A stretch of DNA of 64,000 bases, taken from Cylindrotheca closterium (Eukaryota; Bacillariophyta; Bacillariophyceae; Bacillariales; Bacillariaceae). The translations under genes were made by a program, and so were the position numbers. The notes beneath the pieces are model-generated. The model saw only the letters and a program-made list of their open reading frames with translations. It had not been told where the DNA came from and did no database searches. Positions within the stretch are counted from its first letter, which is position 1; each line of letters opens with the position of its first letter. The stretch spans positions 39,621 through 103,620 of the forward strand of contig CAKOGP040001903.1 of assembly GCA_933822405.4 (NCBI GenBank), given 5' to 3'. Shown one piece after another: positions 1 to 11,583 of the stretch.

Positions 1-131
<131 letters not shown>

Positions 132-779
132 CCACAGGATGGATGATTTTGTGACATTTTGTCAGGCTTCTCACACCATACACCTATGTACCTACTGTAC
201 GTGACACTATCATGCCCTTTCCACTTGCGAACCCATCGTCATTTTCTTTTTTTGGGGGGGCAGGAGAAGAAGAAGAAGAAGATGGCAATAACAACCGAAC
301 TGCTAATGCGGACAGTGGTACGAACCATACATCAGGCAGAGCCATCCATTTTACAATATGATGTTCCGATACCGTACAATAAGTTCCAACAATACACCAA
401 CTGAACCATGATGCTCTCTCTCCTACATGAAATTATAATCTTGCATTTCTACCAATAGACCATTCCTTTTTATTCATTACATTCGTTTTTATTTATTTTG
501 TAATGATAAGCATCCTATATATATGTATAAGTTATATAATATATCTTAGTATTTCGAAATGTAGAAAAAGGCAAAACACTCTTTCTGTGTGTCAGTCCCA
601 ATAGTAAAAACAGACTGCATCACCCAACTCAGCCTTCCCAAGAATAATAAGGTTCACTCGTAGTATGAGTAGATAGTAATTCTCTCGAGGCGAGAAAAAA
701 AAAGGCCAATCCATGCATTTTGAAATTTAAAAAAAAAGGTAGACAAGTGACATGTCATTTGAGCTTTCACACATTGAAC
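132..779. other. Intergenic, AT-rich
   Basis: No supported gene. It holds a short purine-rich GAAGAA run near 262-280, AT-rich sequence near 515-545 and poly-A patches near 695-737. It lies downstream of the heat shock factor gene and probably contains its 3' untranslated region. Confidence 0.5.
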
Positions 780-2490
780 TCATGCATGAACGGGAATGAG
801 CAATGCCTTGCGGTTGCTGTTCGCAGTACTAGCTTGGTGTTTGGCATTGTTGGTCTGGGCAGCATCCTTGGCAGCAGCCTTAATGGCATCTTCTCCGTAT
901 TGCGCCAACAAGGCAGCAAGAGTAGCAGCCGCCAATGGCAAATTTTGTGTTTTTTGTGTCGTGACGGGTGGCGATTGTGGGACAATGCTTTCCGAACTTG
1001 GGAGGGCCTCTTGGATTTCCTTGGGAGCCGTGACTGCTTGAATCAATCGATTGACAATCAATTCCTGCACTTGCAAGGGCAAAGTGGCCAAGGCGTCGGA
1101 CAGCTTGGCCATGAGTTCCGGACTGGCTCTTTGTGAAGAGTTGGTCTTGGGAGTGGCCATGCTACTTGTGTCTTCAAAGTCAAAGTGTTCCGTCTTGAAT
1201 GCCGTAAAGAGTTGATCGACAAAGGTGTCATCCGACAGATCCGATGGCGTTTCACTGGCAGTCAGTGTTGGATGCATCGGAGAAGGAATGGATGGCGGCG
1301 CAAAGTTGTCCACCTCCATGTTGGAACCGCCAAACGATTGCGGAATATCGGGAAGCGGAGGCATCGAATCCTCCACCTTGGTACGCTTGTTGTTATTATT
1401 GACAACAGTGGGAGTAGCAGTCGTGGGTGTTTGCTGCTGTTGGAGAGAGACCTTTTGCACAAGGTTAGTCAACTCATCAATGTTCTTCGTCATTTGTTCC
1501 AGCTTGGTCTTGAGTTGGGTGACTTCCGACTTGAGAGCGGTATTTTCCTTGTCGACTTGGGCGGTGGCAGTAACAGTTTTCTTGGTAGTGGTGGTCGTGG
1601 TCCCCTTTTGCCCATTCATTCGCTTGATCTCTTGCAAGAGTTCTGGCTTGCCCCGTTGGAACTTTTCGTGGCGGAATCTCCAATAATTGGCTGTTTCGGC
1701 CTCTAGTTTCGGGTCAATGCGAATCGTATCCGCATACTTGATCTTGCGAAAGGCATAAAAGTTGAGTTGCTGCGTGAAGAGTAAGAGAGGAGGAGGAGGA
1801 GGTAGAGCAAGCATTGGGTTAGCATGGTGCTTTCATTTGATTCAAAGTCAAGTCAAGTCAAGTCATTTCAAACGTGGCATTGCATTGCATTGCATTGCAT
1901 TGGTAAGACAAAGACTCACCCGCACAAAGGAACTAAACTTGGAATGCTTGAAGAATTGCGGAATGATTTGCTTTTCAAACTTTTCAGGGTTCTTGACCAC
2001 AAAGGTTTCCCCATCGTCGGACCAGCAAGCCACCGTGGGATCGCAAGTATCCACCATGTGGTAGGTTTCTATTTGATTGATTTGATTTGATTTCGAATGA
2101 CACATCAAGAATGACAAAAAGAGAGAGGAACAAGTGAGTCATTGAGGCGATTGCAAGGCACAAAGTTGATACCAGTCATCATTATTGTCATTGTCTAAAG
2201 CTTGAAGACCATACACAAGTGCAATAGCCTTGCATCCAAGCCAAATACCCGACACCATGTCTCGGATGTTCGGTAATGATTTGGCTTTTGTAGACAGGAA
2301 TGAAGACTTTCTGGTACATTTTGTACGTAGATTCTACGTAACGGCTAGACTCACTTCGGAGAAAGATGGGAATGTCCTGAGCTTGATCCGAAAGCAAGGC
2401 TGCGGGTGCTGCCTTGCTTAAACCAGGCGCTGATACGACGTTGGAAGGGGTTGCATCAGGTCTAGGAGGTAATGCTACTGCTGTTGTCAT
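780..2490 (-). CDS. Heat shock factor-type transcription factor, three exons
   Basis: Predicted nuclear, sequence-specific transcription factor of the HSF family, which binds nGAAn repeats. Inferred exons on the minus strand are 2490-2355, 2068-1920 and 1769-780. Both introns are GT-AG and the join gives one 424-residue frame. The winged-helix DNA-binding domain is at about residues 39-148: exon 2 carries the YHMVDTC..VACWSDDGETF block and PQFFKHSKFSSFVR, exon 3 continues QLNFYAFRKI, and both introns fall inside the domain. A heptad-like stretch at about 167-204 (KENTALKSEVTQL...) fits the HR-A/B oligomerisation coiled coil. The tail is rich in Pro, Ser, Thr and acidic residues with aromatic patches, as in activation domains. 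HSF families are expanded in diatoms (known). The ATG at 2490 is the first in frame and gives a complete domain. Confidence 0.93.
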
Positions 2491-3955
2491 GATTGTTGCT
2501 TTCGTTTTCGTTGTCGCTGTCGTGTTTGTCTATATCGGCTTTTGATTCTCGTTGTCCCTGTCGCTGCAATCAAGGATCCGATAACTTTGGGCTTGCTTGG
2601 GATATTTTGAAAGCAACAGTCTAACCAATCAAATCGAACGCTGGAACTCCCTGGAAGTGCGTACCTTTTCACGTAGAAAGTCTGAATCATTGCCTGCTTC
2701 CGTGCAACGCTACCAGATCATGTCTGTCCATCTACCCTCTAGGCGACCGAATTCCATGTGCAAAAGTCCGTGTGAACCATTTTGAATTCCCTTTTCGCAT
2801 TGAAATCACGTAGAGAAAGTAAGTCACACTCAGTGCGCGGGTTTGCCAAAACGGAATCCAAACCCACTTTTCAGTCGCGCCTCTCGCCAAATTTATTTTG
2901 ACATCTGGCAAAATCTCAAAATTCCTATCCCCGTCTGACTGTGACTGTGATGACACCCCACGCACGACCTGCGTAAGTAACCATACATACCGGTATATTC
3001 TTTTTCCTTACCTGCTGTTTGGTTCGGGTTTTTTTTTCCATTGAGAGAGAAGCGAACGTGTATCATGATCGGAATTCGGAATGAATGGAATGTCTAATGC
3101 CAGCTACCACATGATGGACCGCACACGTACTTATATGTCTACTTTGTTTCGCCGTGAAAATGAATGAATGACAGATGTCTCGTTGACACACGATGAGCCA
3201 TTGAAAGAATTTTTAAAATCTTGAGTCAGTCAGTCGCCCTTTCTATTCTATTGATTATCATACCCCGGTATTACAATATAGTAAACGGGGCTGAAGGTAA
3301 AACCCCTGGAATTCCAATCCCCATTTGGGAAAGGCATGATGGTATCATACCGGTAGGTACTGTATATCCAGGCCTTATTGTGCTACTGTTCACTACGCAA
3401 TATTCAATCAAACAATCAATCGATCAAACAATCAATCAAACAAACAATCAATCAATCTAGCTAGAAAATATCAATAGTTGGATCGAGCTAGTCAATGCAA
3501 CACATGTTTTGACCTACTAAACGGTATACTGGCCGAGGTGCTTTGCCATACTCTATATTCGTCCTACCAATATATTATTGTATCGTTGGCTCATTCATTC
3601 CATAACCAGCTCTTGGTACGTATATCTAAAAGGATTGGAAGAGAAAGTGAGGTAACCAAGAATGATGATGATGAATGAATCCCATCCCCAAAATTAAATA
3701 CGGATGGATGATTCATTCATTCATTCGTAAGTCGTGCTTTCGAATAGTGGTCTACTTATCATCATCTCATACCATGTCCGCATTATCGTTATTATTATTG
3801 TTCCCATTACTTGCCCATGGTGGTTACCAGTATCCCAATATCAGCAAGCTATATATCCCCATATTGCTCTCTCTCTCTATGTATATATGTATTCATGCTG
3901 GATGACGATCATGAGGTTTCTTCTTCGATCTTGTTCCACCACTGCTACAGTTGCA
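2491..3955. other. Intergenic region, no gene seen
   Basis: Upstream of the heat shock factor gene and downstream of the AAA+-like gene. Only simple-sequence patches are visible: ATCA/AACA-type repeats at about 3405-3455 and TTCATTCATTC near 3710-3726. Reading frames here are short, use non-ATG starts and show no conserved composition. Confidence 0.5.
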
Positions 3956-6109
3956 CTACAGTACAAACTGACAGTCAATGTTGCAGTCATCTAAAGTGTC
4001 CGAGTCAGTGGGACAAGTGATCATTTCAAACTTGCCCATGTCCTTGTCCAAAAGCAGGAGCGTAGTAGTTTTTGCTCTACTAGTGGCAGTGGTACCAATC
4101 GGCAGCATGATCAATTCTTGCTTTTGCTCTTCCTCTTCTTGTACTATGCTTCTCGATGCTCTAGAACAGCTCGAAACAATTCGGACCAAGAGAGGATCGA
4201 CGGCTCGGGCACCATCCGGGCAAATTTCCAACATGAGCTGGTCCGTCTTGGCATGAATCCATTGTTTCCAATCCAGACCATGATCCAGCATGTATTCCAT
4301 GGCATCTTGTGGTACATGGAACTTGTTGTTCTTGTTGCTTCCTCCAATACTACCCCCGTCGCCAGTATGACTGCTTCGGTCTCCCATGACGAATTCTTCC
4401 AATCGTTTCAAGAGTATGATTCGCATGGCATCTCGGTCCAATGGTAGCATTGCCAAAATATGAACTTTGGTAAACTATTGAACCGAACGGACGAAGAATG
4501 ATCGTGATGATGAGATAACGAAATTAATGAAGAATGGAATGCATCCATGATGAGCGATTCAGAGCCAGTTCCAATCATTGTTTCTTCTTCTTACCAAATT
4601 CACTCCATCCACGACCATACTATGCCCCACTTCATCATATGCCTTGATTATCTCTTGTCGTAAAAAAGATTCCAATTCTAGCTGAGGTAATACGTCCTTT
4701 CTACCGCCATATTTTCGTAAAGCCTTATGAATGGTTGGAGTGCCACTTTCGGATGTCATGATAATAATCGTCTTGTCAAATGTCCCAGGTGGTGTCTTTT
4801 CGAGTAGTTCGGCAAGAAAAGAAACCACTTGACTTTTTTTGGTGGAATGGGATGGGTCCTCGGTCTTGTCCAATGGCCACAGAACAATGGATCCATTGGG
4901 ATGATCAATGGCATGATTCAAAACTGCTTGATACTGTGGGGACGACGATGGCGACGAGTGATGATCCGGCTCCAAAGCCCAACCAATATTTCCAATTTGG
5001 CCTTCTTCGTCGTTACTATTCAATTCCAGCAACACTGGAGAGATATCATTCATCTCGGAATAGCAGTCCTTGCCATGAAATTGGCGGACTAGACTTCGAG
5101 CCAGGTGTCGCTTTCCGACGGCTGGTCCTCCGACAACATAGAAAATGAGTGGACCCTGCTGCACTAGTGCTGACTTCCGTCGATGCGGCTGACTTGGTGG
5201 CTCTTCTTCGCCTTCTTGTCTACTGGTGAGATCATGACTTTGATCTTGATCGTGATGATTCCATTCCGTGTCGAATATCTTTCGCAGCTTGTCAATTGCC
5301 AAATCCTGTCCGATCACTTGATGATTCAATCTATTCGTATCCCAGTGCCATGGAGCGTGGCAATCCAAAATGGGTATCGTAGTGTCTGATGTTGTTATTA
5401 TAGATGTTGTGGTTGCCGGATTATTAGCATGTTGAAAGAACAAGATTGATGGAAAGAAATTGAAAGATTCTCGTGACATGGCTTCAAAACACCAGTATCC
5501 GACATATTTCGCAATTGCTGTCCATTTCGTCAAAAGCTCCCACACCACAACTGCTTCTTGCGACAAAAATTCGCCCCAGCTACTCGTTGTATCATGAGCA
5601 TTAGCGCCAAGAGGAGGAGGAACGGATGGGCCATACCAATAGCAGATGTGGGCCAAGACTGCTATTAAGGAAATCAGCATCCATCCACACGATGAAAATA
5701 TAGACTGACCTCCCCTGATACCATTATCGTGGTGATTTGGATCGTTGCTGCTGTACACATGGTAATGAAATGGAACCAAATCACCATTTTCAGCTCGACC
5801 AACAATTTGATAGGAATACGATGGTCCCATGGTGGATGATCCCCGTTCTTCCGACAGCGACTCATTGTAGTCCTGGTCTTGGTTATGGTGATGCGTTTCT
5901 TCTTCTTGATCACGGGAAGTTATTGTTAGAGCGCGGCCCCAAAAGGAGGAAGACTGTGAATGGGATTGATTGGTGACTCCAACATCATCATTTTCATCAT
6001 TCTCGTCACTGACATCCTGCATGACGATGTCTCCATCATCCCATTGATTTCCTTCATGTTCCCCTTGACTATCATCACTACCATCATCACTTAGAGTAAA
6101 TTTCCCCAT
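3956..6109 (-). CDS. Membrane-anchored torsin/ClpB-like AAA+ domain protein, two exons
   Basis: Inferred exons are 6109-4595 and 4474-3956, GT-AG intron, phase 0, giving 677 residues. The N-terminal 130 residues are acidic and probably disordered. One hydrophobic segment at about 138-160 looks like a membrane anchor, placing the AAA+-like domain on one side of an internal membrane. A GQDLAIDKLRKIF helix (about 267-279) resembles the torsin/ClpB entry helix. The P-loop is GGPAVGKR (327-334), with Arg where Ser/Thr (or Asn in torsins) is usual. The Walker B position reads VLWPLDKTED (409-418), without the Asp-Glu pair. A sensor-1-like IIIMTSESG follows (448-456). The small-domain part (MLPLDRDAMRIILLKRLEEF) is completed only by the splice, which supports the exon join. 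It may be a pseudo-ATPase, or an adaptor like the inactive torsin partners LAP1/LULL1; that is inference. Confidence 0.8.
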
Positions 6110-6701
6110 TTTCTATGATGTACTGAGAGTGTAATGGATAGCTTTTCAAGGATCAATGTACTGTATTTTAATATAATGGCCATTTTGAAAAAATCCGTTG
6201 TATTCGTCATGCGACCGTTTTTCAGATCGTCCGTGCGTGAAGTGCCCGTTCAGTTCGAACAAGTGTTCGTCATTGCAAAATCCAGTGGTGGCGGCTACAT
6301 GCTTCATCTTGAATCTATCATACCGGTATGCGCTGCAGACGAATTCTGAGGTAAATAAATATTTTAAAATATTATCTAATGAAAAGCGATAATTTTATTT
6401 GTGTGTTAATTACCATTCTGTTCTTCATTCCGATCACTCATTCTAACCAACAGATGGTGAAATCAGATTCCCATACGTGTATCGAAATATCATGGTGACG
6501 AAAATGAAAGAGCTCACTTGAACGTGTACAATAAATGAAAGGGAGTCGAAACTTGAGTGTGATGGGTTGGGTTGTTGCGAAAGTTCCGAAACGAAATGGC
6601 GTCGAACGCTTCCATTTTCGAGATCTCACTGCGTGAGCGTCTAGCGGTGCGAAACACATTTTGCCCACAATTTTGCAACACGGCAAAATAAAAGGAGAAC
6701 T
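6110..6701. other. Intergenic region
   Basis: Shared 5' region between the minus-strand AAA+-like gene and the plus-strand HA gene. No repeat or RNA gene recognised; it presumably holds both promoters. Confidence 0.4.
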
Positions 6702-7598
6702 ATGCACAAAAATAACGACCTCCAAAAGCAAACTTACCCTCCTTTGAGCTTTTCAATCGTTGAGTTTTGCAATCCTCCTACTATAGCAAGTAGCACGCCT
6801 TCGTTCCAAAGCGACGTTGGTGTCTTTGAACCTATTCCCCTTGGGGCACCTCATGGTTCGAGACAACAAGCTGCGGATTCCTCCGCGATTTTGAAAGAAG
6901 CACTTAAAGTGCTTCTTTCTCAAGACTGCGATCATCACCATAGGGCATCGGGCAGCAGTTCAATGAATCCGAGTCCACTTGCCGTCTCCTTGGCAGCTGA
7001 TACTAGGTTCAAGAATGAATACAACACAATCCATCCAAGGACATCCTCTTCATGCTGCGACATCCCATCGCAAGTAGAGGATGAGTCCAGTATGTATACC
7101 AGGGACCGCTTTCAAGCTCGCCAGACGGACCAGTGGGAGTCGCAATTTCAACTTTTGCAAGAGTTCAAACGAAAGCATGGCCACTGCCGGATTCCTCATA
7201 CCTACATAGAGAATCAATCACTGGCACGATGGGTCAAACGGCAACGACACCAATACAGGCAAAAGCTAACCGGAAAGAATACGACCATGACTACTCGTCG
7301 TATCAGAGCTCTTGAAGGGCTTGGCTTCGTTTGGGATTCTCATTCTGCCTCCTGGGAGCAAAGGATGAGCGATTTGATGGAATTTCGGGACAAATATGGT
7401 CACTGTCAGGTTCCTACTCACTACCAAGAAAACAGAAAGCTAGCGACATGGGTCAAGTGCCAGCGCCGGCAATACAAACTTCTGAAGGCAGGCTCTAGAA
7501 CAAGTACTTTGACTAAAGATCGACTGGAGTCATTGAACAACGTTGGCTTTGAGTGGCGAGCAAAGATTGGGAACACAACTGTCACTAATAAAATCTAA
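6702..7598 (+). CDS. HA-domain protein, type A (copy A1)
   Basis: A 298-residue protein with two helicase-associated (HA) domains at about 145-211 and 218-286. Each has the pattern Trp, leucine-rich helix, F..K.GHC..P..Y, L..WV..QR..Y, R...L..GF.W. No helicase motor is present. HA domains are known from the C-termini of some bacterial helicases, but what the free-standing diatom versions do is not established; nucleic-acid binding is a guess. The N-terminal half is low in structure except for VFEPIPLGAP (41-50) followed by a Gln/Ala/Leu helix ending KEALKVLL. That block recurs in all intact HA proteins here. A type B HA gene follows on the same strand, the order seen again at 56-62 kb. The ATG at 6702 aligns with the inner ATG of the other type A genes. 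Confidence 0.85.
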   Translation: MHKNNDLQKQTYPPLSFSIVEFCNPPTIASSTPSFQSDVGVFEPIPLGAPHGSRQQAADSSAILKEALKVLLSQDCDHHHRASGSSSMNPSPLAVSLAADTRFKNEYNTIHPRTSSSCCDIPSQVEDESSMYTRDRFQARQTDQWESQFQLLQEFKRKHGHCRIPHTYIENQSLARWVKRQRHQYRQKLTGKNTTMTTRRIRALEGLGFVWDSHSASWEQRMSDLMEFRDKYGHCQVPTHYQENRKLATWVKCQRRQYKLLKAGSRTSTLTKDRLESLNNVGFEWRAKIGNTTVTNKI

Positions 7599-8272
7599 GA
7601 GTAAGAAAACTTTTATAAACGCGATTTGTATACAAAATAGTGCTGTAGATAGATGCCTCGTCTCTCCTGCGGTGGAGAAGTTGACTAATCCCACTGATTG
7701 TAAACTCACTAATAAAACTATATGTTTGCTGCAGCCTGCAGCATGTGTTCTATCGCGCATGCATCATGTGGGATACGACATAGGACCGCTCTCACCGGTG
7801 TGTTTGCCTCTCCTACTGGTACCGATACTGTTATGTCCGCGTTCTACCGTATCTGGTGTTGGCTTCCTAATAATGCTGCTGTGACAGGACTGTTCGATCG
7901 ACTTCTCCCATGTCCAAGCAAAGTCGCAGCTGAGGGACTTACGAGACGTCGAAAAGAAAAGGGAAAGCTGCCTTTTCGCATACGCTAATTCTAAAATATA
8001 TATCAAATACTGTAGAAACGTTGGTCTCGAGCACTTAATCCTACGCTATTTGTCGACTCGTTACAGAACACTAGATCGGAATGTTATTTAACGATACGGT
8101 TTTTCTGTCCCATCTGCGACACTACAACACTTCACTACACAAATTGCCACGGCAGTATCCAACTTATATACTGCGTGGCGCTCCAACTATAAATGTACTT
8201 CATTTCGTTCCATTTTTCATTGCACTTCATTTCGTTCTCTCCTTCACTCATTCACTCATTGAAATTCCACTC
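7599..8272. other. Spacer between HA genes A1 and B1
   Basis: No gene supported. An in-frame ATG at 8081 could extend the next gene upstream by 64 residues, but the sister genes do not conserve that segment. The pyrimidine-rich run just before 8273 (CATTTCGTTCTCTCC type) is shared with the 5' flanks of the type B genes near 57.6, 60.8 and 62.5 kb. Confidence 0.5.
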
Positions 8273-9451
8273 ATGCAAGACACTGAGACGCCATCGTCGT
8301 CTCCTCGACGATCGATAAGAGCTTTGGATGCGTCGAGGAGGACCAGCCTCAGTTTAGTAGCTGATGGTTTATCCCTCTATGATGGATATGGCCCTGGTCA
8401 GCACACCAGGAACAGAAAGATTGACGAGAAAGCGGAGTATTCGGTCATTCATCGACCAGAAGCCCGCGCTATCGAGCCAAGAACACCCATTTCGTGCCCG
8501 CAGTTACTCATTCTTGGAGCTCCACCCATGCACGACCCCGACGCGTCGCCATTATCTCCCCCACAGTCGATTAAAGCATTGTTGGATGCGTCAACGAGCG
8601 TTAGTTTAACTGACGTATGTTTCTATAATCTGTCTTCTGTTCCTGATCACACAAAGAATACCACAGATGAAAAAGCGGACTACTCAATCTTTCACCAACC
8701 CGACCTTGGCACTTTCGAGCCAATACCCTGTGGAAAACCAAGGACACCACAACAAGAAGCTGCTCTAAATGCAGTGGTGCAGGCATCGCTACGGTACCTG
8801 TTCGATACGCATGATGCTTGTTCGTCACCATGTCAGTCCCAATTGTTCGGTCAGACGCCATGGGAATCTGACAGTAGTCACGACGATGGTAGGGATACCA
8901 AAGAGCACAGACCAAAGCGACAACGCCTGCTATCGGCTGATGAGGAGTACTCGACTATGCGCTTTAAGGCTCATCAGACAAGGGCGTGGGACCAAAATAT
9001 CAAGGATCTGTTGAGCTTCAGAGCAAGAGAAGGCCATTGCTCAGTACCACACTCGTATCCAGAGAATCCAGCTCTTGCTAGATGGGTCAAACGTCAACGC
9101 TATCAGCACAATCTTCGCGCTGAAGGGAAGAAAACCTCGACCATGACAGCAAGTCGAGTCAAAGTCCTTGAAGACATTGGATTCATTTGGGACTCACGTC
9201 TTGCGGTGTGGGAGGAGCGCTTATGCGACCTACGAAAGTATTGTTCCCAGCATGGTAATTGTGAGGTTCCAGCACACTATCAGGGCAACCAGAAGCTAGC
9301 TACTTGGGTAAAGTGCCAGCGCCGCCAATACAAACTTTACCTTGCGGGAAAACCAAGTACAATGAATGCAGAGCGCGTGGGCATCTTGGACAAACTTGGA
9401 TTCTCGTGGGATGTACAATCTTTTAAGAAGAACAGGTTTTCTGTGCCATGA
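8273..9451 (+). CDS. HA-domain protein, type B (copy B1)
   Basis: 392 residues from the ATG at 8273; an upstream in-frame ATG at 8081 would give 456. I prefer 8273 because it aligns with the start of the type B genes near 57.7 and 60.9 kb. Two HA domains fill the C-terminal 160 residues, each ending in I/L-GF-W/SWD, and there is no helicase motor. Upstream is the family block FHQPDLGTFEPIPCGKPR followed by a QQEAALNAVVQASLRYLF helix. B1 is longer at its N-terminus than the later copies because it repeats a short module: the SSPRRSIRALDASR and SPPQSIKALLDAST segments are related, as are the two YS-I/F-H-x-P segments. A basic run, RPKRQR, before the HA domains may be a nuclear localisation signal (inference). 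Confidence 0.85.
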   Translation: MQDTETPSSSPRRSIRALDASRRTSLSLVADGLSLYDGYGPGQHTRNRKIDEKAEYSVIHRPEARAIEPRTPISCPQLLILGAPPMHDPDASPLSPPQSIKALLDASTSVSLTDVCFYNLSSVPDHTKNTTDEKADYSIFHQPDLGTFEPIPCGKPRTPQQEAALNAVVQASLRYLFDTHDACSSPCQSQLFGQTPWESDSSHDDGRDTKEHRPKRQRLLSADEEYSTMRFKAHQTRAWDQNIKDLLSFRAREGHCSVPHSYPENPALARWVKRQRYQHNLRAEGKKTSTMTASRVKVLEDIGFIWDSRLAVWEERLCDLRKYCSQHGNCEVPAHYQGNQKLATWVKCQRRQYKLYLAGKPSTMNAERVGILDKLGFSWDVQSFKKNRFSVP

Positions 9452-9785
9452 TCGCGTTGGAACACTCCTCATGGCTGGCATAGCTGCAAAATTGTGCGCC
9501 GAGACGACTACTGGCTGTGGAAGTTCTTAGAACATTCTGAAGGGGGTGCGTTAGGATGTATTACACAGAATTTAGAATGTATATGACTACTTTACTTGTT
9601 GTTGCAGATGGGTAATGCGTATATGTTGAGGTGCATGCAGACTTCAATAGTTTCATGAACAGAAACGTGCGACACTGTTGCGACAATATGGTCGCGACTC
9701 GATTTCATCTCGCATGATGAAATAAAATAGAATAAAATAAACGTATTGCAAATATACTATACACTATACACTATACCATCAGGAC
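9452..9785. other. Intergenic region
   Basis: Between two plus-strand genes. Contains AATAAAATAGAATAAAATAAA near 9720-9740 and an ACTATACACTATACACTATACC repeat at about 9757-9777. No gene seen. Confidence 0.5.
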
Positions 9786-11519
9786 ATGAAAGTCATGCCA
9801 TGGCAAACCTCTTGCCACCATGACATTTCGAAATGCTCCACCATACCATCTTCCGTTCGATATGCTGAAGAAGAATCCACCAGTGACTCCAAAACAGAGA
9901 CAATAAAGAACCGTTTTGCAATAGCCAATCAAGAGTTTCAACCTGGTGAGATTGTCCTTCGCAACGCTCCCTTGGCGTGTTCTTTGTTCTCATCGTTGGT
10001 AAGTGACAGACAACAATCGCAATCACAGCGCTGTGCCTATTGTTTTGTACCTGGATCAGAACAAAAGCTCTCTAGATGTGGAAGATGTCAATCCGTATGG
10101 TATTATTGTTCACGAGACTGTCAAAAGAAGGATTTCCCACTGCACAAAAAGGAATGTATCTATTGGACGACCAAAAATAAAGACAAAGCCAAGCAACTGA
10201 ATGGTCGAATAAGAGCCGAAATCTCACTTTTGATTCGAACCTATGCCAAGATTGAAGTCATGCAAGCCAATAAACAGCAGGGAGAATCATCAGAAAATAC
10301 TGCTGTGAGTAGTCAGAGTACCAAGAATACCACCATTATTCAATCTGGAATCCAGCATTTGGCTTCCTTGTCACAATATCCAAATGCACTGGACTCAAAT
10401 GAGCAATCCATTATTACCGAAGCCACCACTGCCATTCTTATTTGGTCCAAACATCAAGAAGGAGCCGAAAAGAAAAAGAAAAAGGAACCACCAAACAACG
10501 ACAAAACCACAACAACTGTTGGCATAATTGACAAGAAGGACCACCAAAACATAAGACAACAAATGGAGGATCTTTTGCGAATATTTCGAGTCAATAATTT
10601 TGGAATTACAGACGAATTACTAAAGGTTATTGCCAGTGCGGTCTACCCATTGGGTGCCTTGCTCAATCACTCGTGTCGGCCCAATTGCATTTTGCGATAT
10701 TCCTACAACAACAAGAAGGCTCCTCCCGTTTTGGAAATTGTGGCCAGCCGCTGTATCCAAAAGGGAGAAGAATTGACTCATTCCTATGTCGAATTGGTCA
10801 AACCACAAAGGGTCCGAAAGGAACGATTGCAATCCAACTATGGATTTGAATGCCATTGCCATCGCTGCTGCAGTCACAATCACAACAACAACACCTCCAA
10901 TGACTGGATGCAACTTCAAGATTCCAATCAAGTGGGAACCTTTTTGGATCATTCTAATCCCACCTTTGCAGCCTCCCAAACATGGACGCCTCCGGCGCTT
11001 CCAAGAGGTACCAACCACGATGATGCGCATGGCCCACTGCGAGAAATGGCAATCCAACTCCAGGCCCAAGCCAAACAGTGCATGGCCATGGACAATATAG
11101 AAGGAGAATTAATGTCATTGACCCAATGTGTTGGAGTCTTGTCGCAACTCTTGCGAGCCCAACTTGGTGATGGTAGTAATCAAGGTCACGACGACGATAC
11201 TTTGCACCAGACGTGTTTGGAGCTCTATCAAGTTCGTGGGGACTTGCTAGGAACTCTGATTGTGGCTGGTCAAACGAAGGAGGCGATTCAACAATGCGAA
11301 TATGTTGTGGCCTTTTTGGTGTCTATTCTTTGTGACAAGGAAACCGCGAATTGTCCAAATCACCCAATTCTTGGGCTGCAACTTTTTACCTTGGGGGACT
11401 TGTATACTTCTGTTGGTTGGGACGACAAGGCTCAACGAACCTTTGCCTGGGCCAGAAAGATCATGTTGGTTAGCCATGGGAAGGACTCGGATATGGTCAA
11501 ACTCTTGAAGGATCGATAG
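9786..11519 (+). CDS. SET and MYND domain protein (SMYD-like lysine methyltransferase)
   Basis: 577 residues, apparently one exon. The SET domain is split by a MYND zinc finger, the SMYD arrangement. The first SET strand is near residues 42-66 (FAIANQEFQPGEIVLRNAPL). The MYND finger has C83, C86, C98, C101, C108, C112, H120 and C124. The SET core carries LLNHSCRPN (NHSC at 294-297), then GEELTHSYVE and a post-SET cysteine cluster (CHCHRC, about 355-360). The C-terminal 180 residues are helical and TPR-like, as in SMYD proteins. Family members use S-adenosylmethionine to methylate lysines on histones or cytosolic proteins; the substrate here is unknown. A low-complexity Lys-rich insert lies between MYND and SET (about 225-260). 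The gene runs convergently towards the next gene, with 64 bp between stops. Confidence 0.92.
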   Translation: MKVMPWQTSCHHDISKCSTIPSSVRYAEEESTSDSKTETIKNRFAIANQEFQPGEIVLRNAPLACSLFSSLVSDRQQSQSQRCAYCFVPGSEQKLSRCGRCQSVWYYCSRDCQKKDFPLHKKECIYWTTKNKDKAKQLNGRIRAEISLLIRTYAKIEVMQANKQQGESSENTAVSSQSTKNTTIIQSGIQHLASLSQYPNALDSNEQSIITEATTAILIWSKHQEGAEKKKKKEPPNNDKTTTTVGIIDKKDHQNIRQQMEDLLRIFRVNNFGITDELLKVIASAVYPLGALLNHSCRPNCILRYSYNNKKAPPVLEIVASRCIQKGEELTHSYVELVKPQRVRKERLQSNYGFECHCHRCCSHNHNNNTSNDWMQLQDSNQVGTFLDHSNPTFAASQTWTPPALPRGTNHDDAHGPLREMAIQLQAQAKQCMAMDNIEGELMSLTQCVGVLSQLLRAQLGDGSNQGHDDDTLHQTCLELYQVRGDLLGTLIVAGQTKEAIQQCEYVVAFLVSILCDKETANCPNHPILGLQLFTLGDLYTSVGWDDKAQRTFAWARKIMLVSHGKDSDMVKLLKDR

Positions 11520-11583
11520 GCTGCCTCATTCTCTCGTCCAAGATTCCTCGACGATCAGTGTTGACCCAGCATCTCAATAAAAC

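Noticed and set aside
1185..1706. Plus-strand frames across the heat shock factor gene
   Set aside because: Antisense to exon 3 of a gene with an intact DNA-binding domain.
7599..8080. Possible gene between A1 and B1 (several short frames)
   Set aside because: Frames overlap on both strands, lack family motifs and have no counterpart in the A2-B2 spacer.
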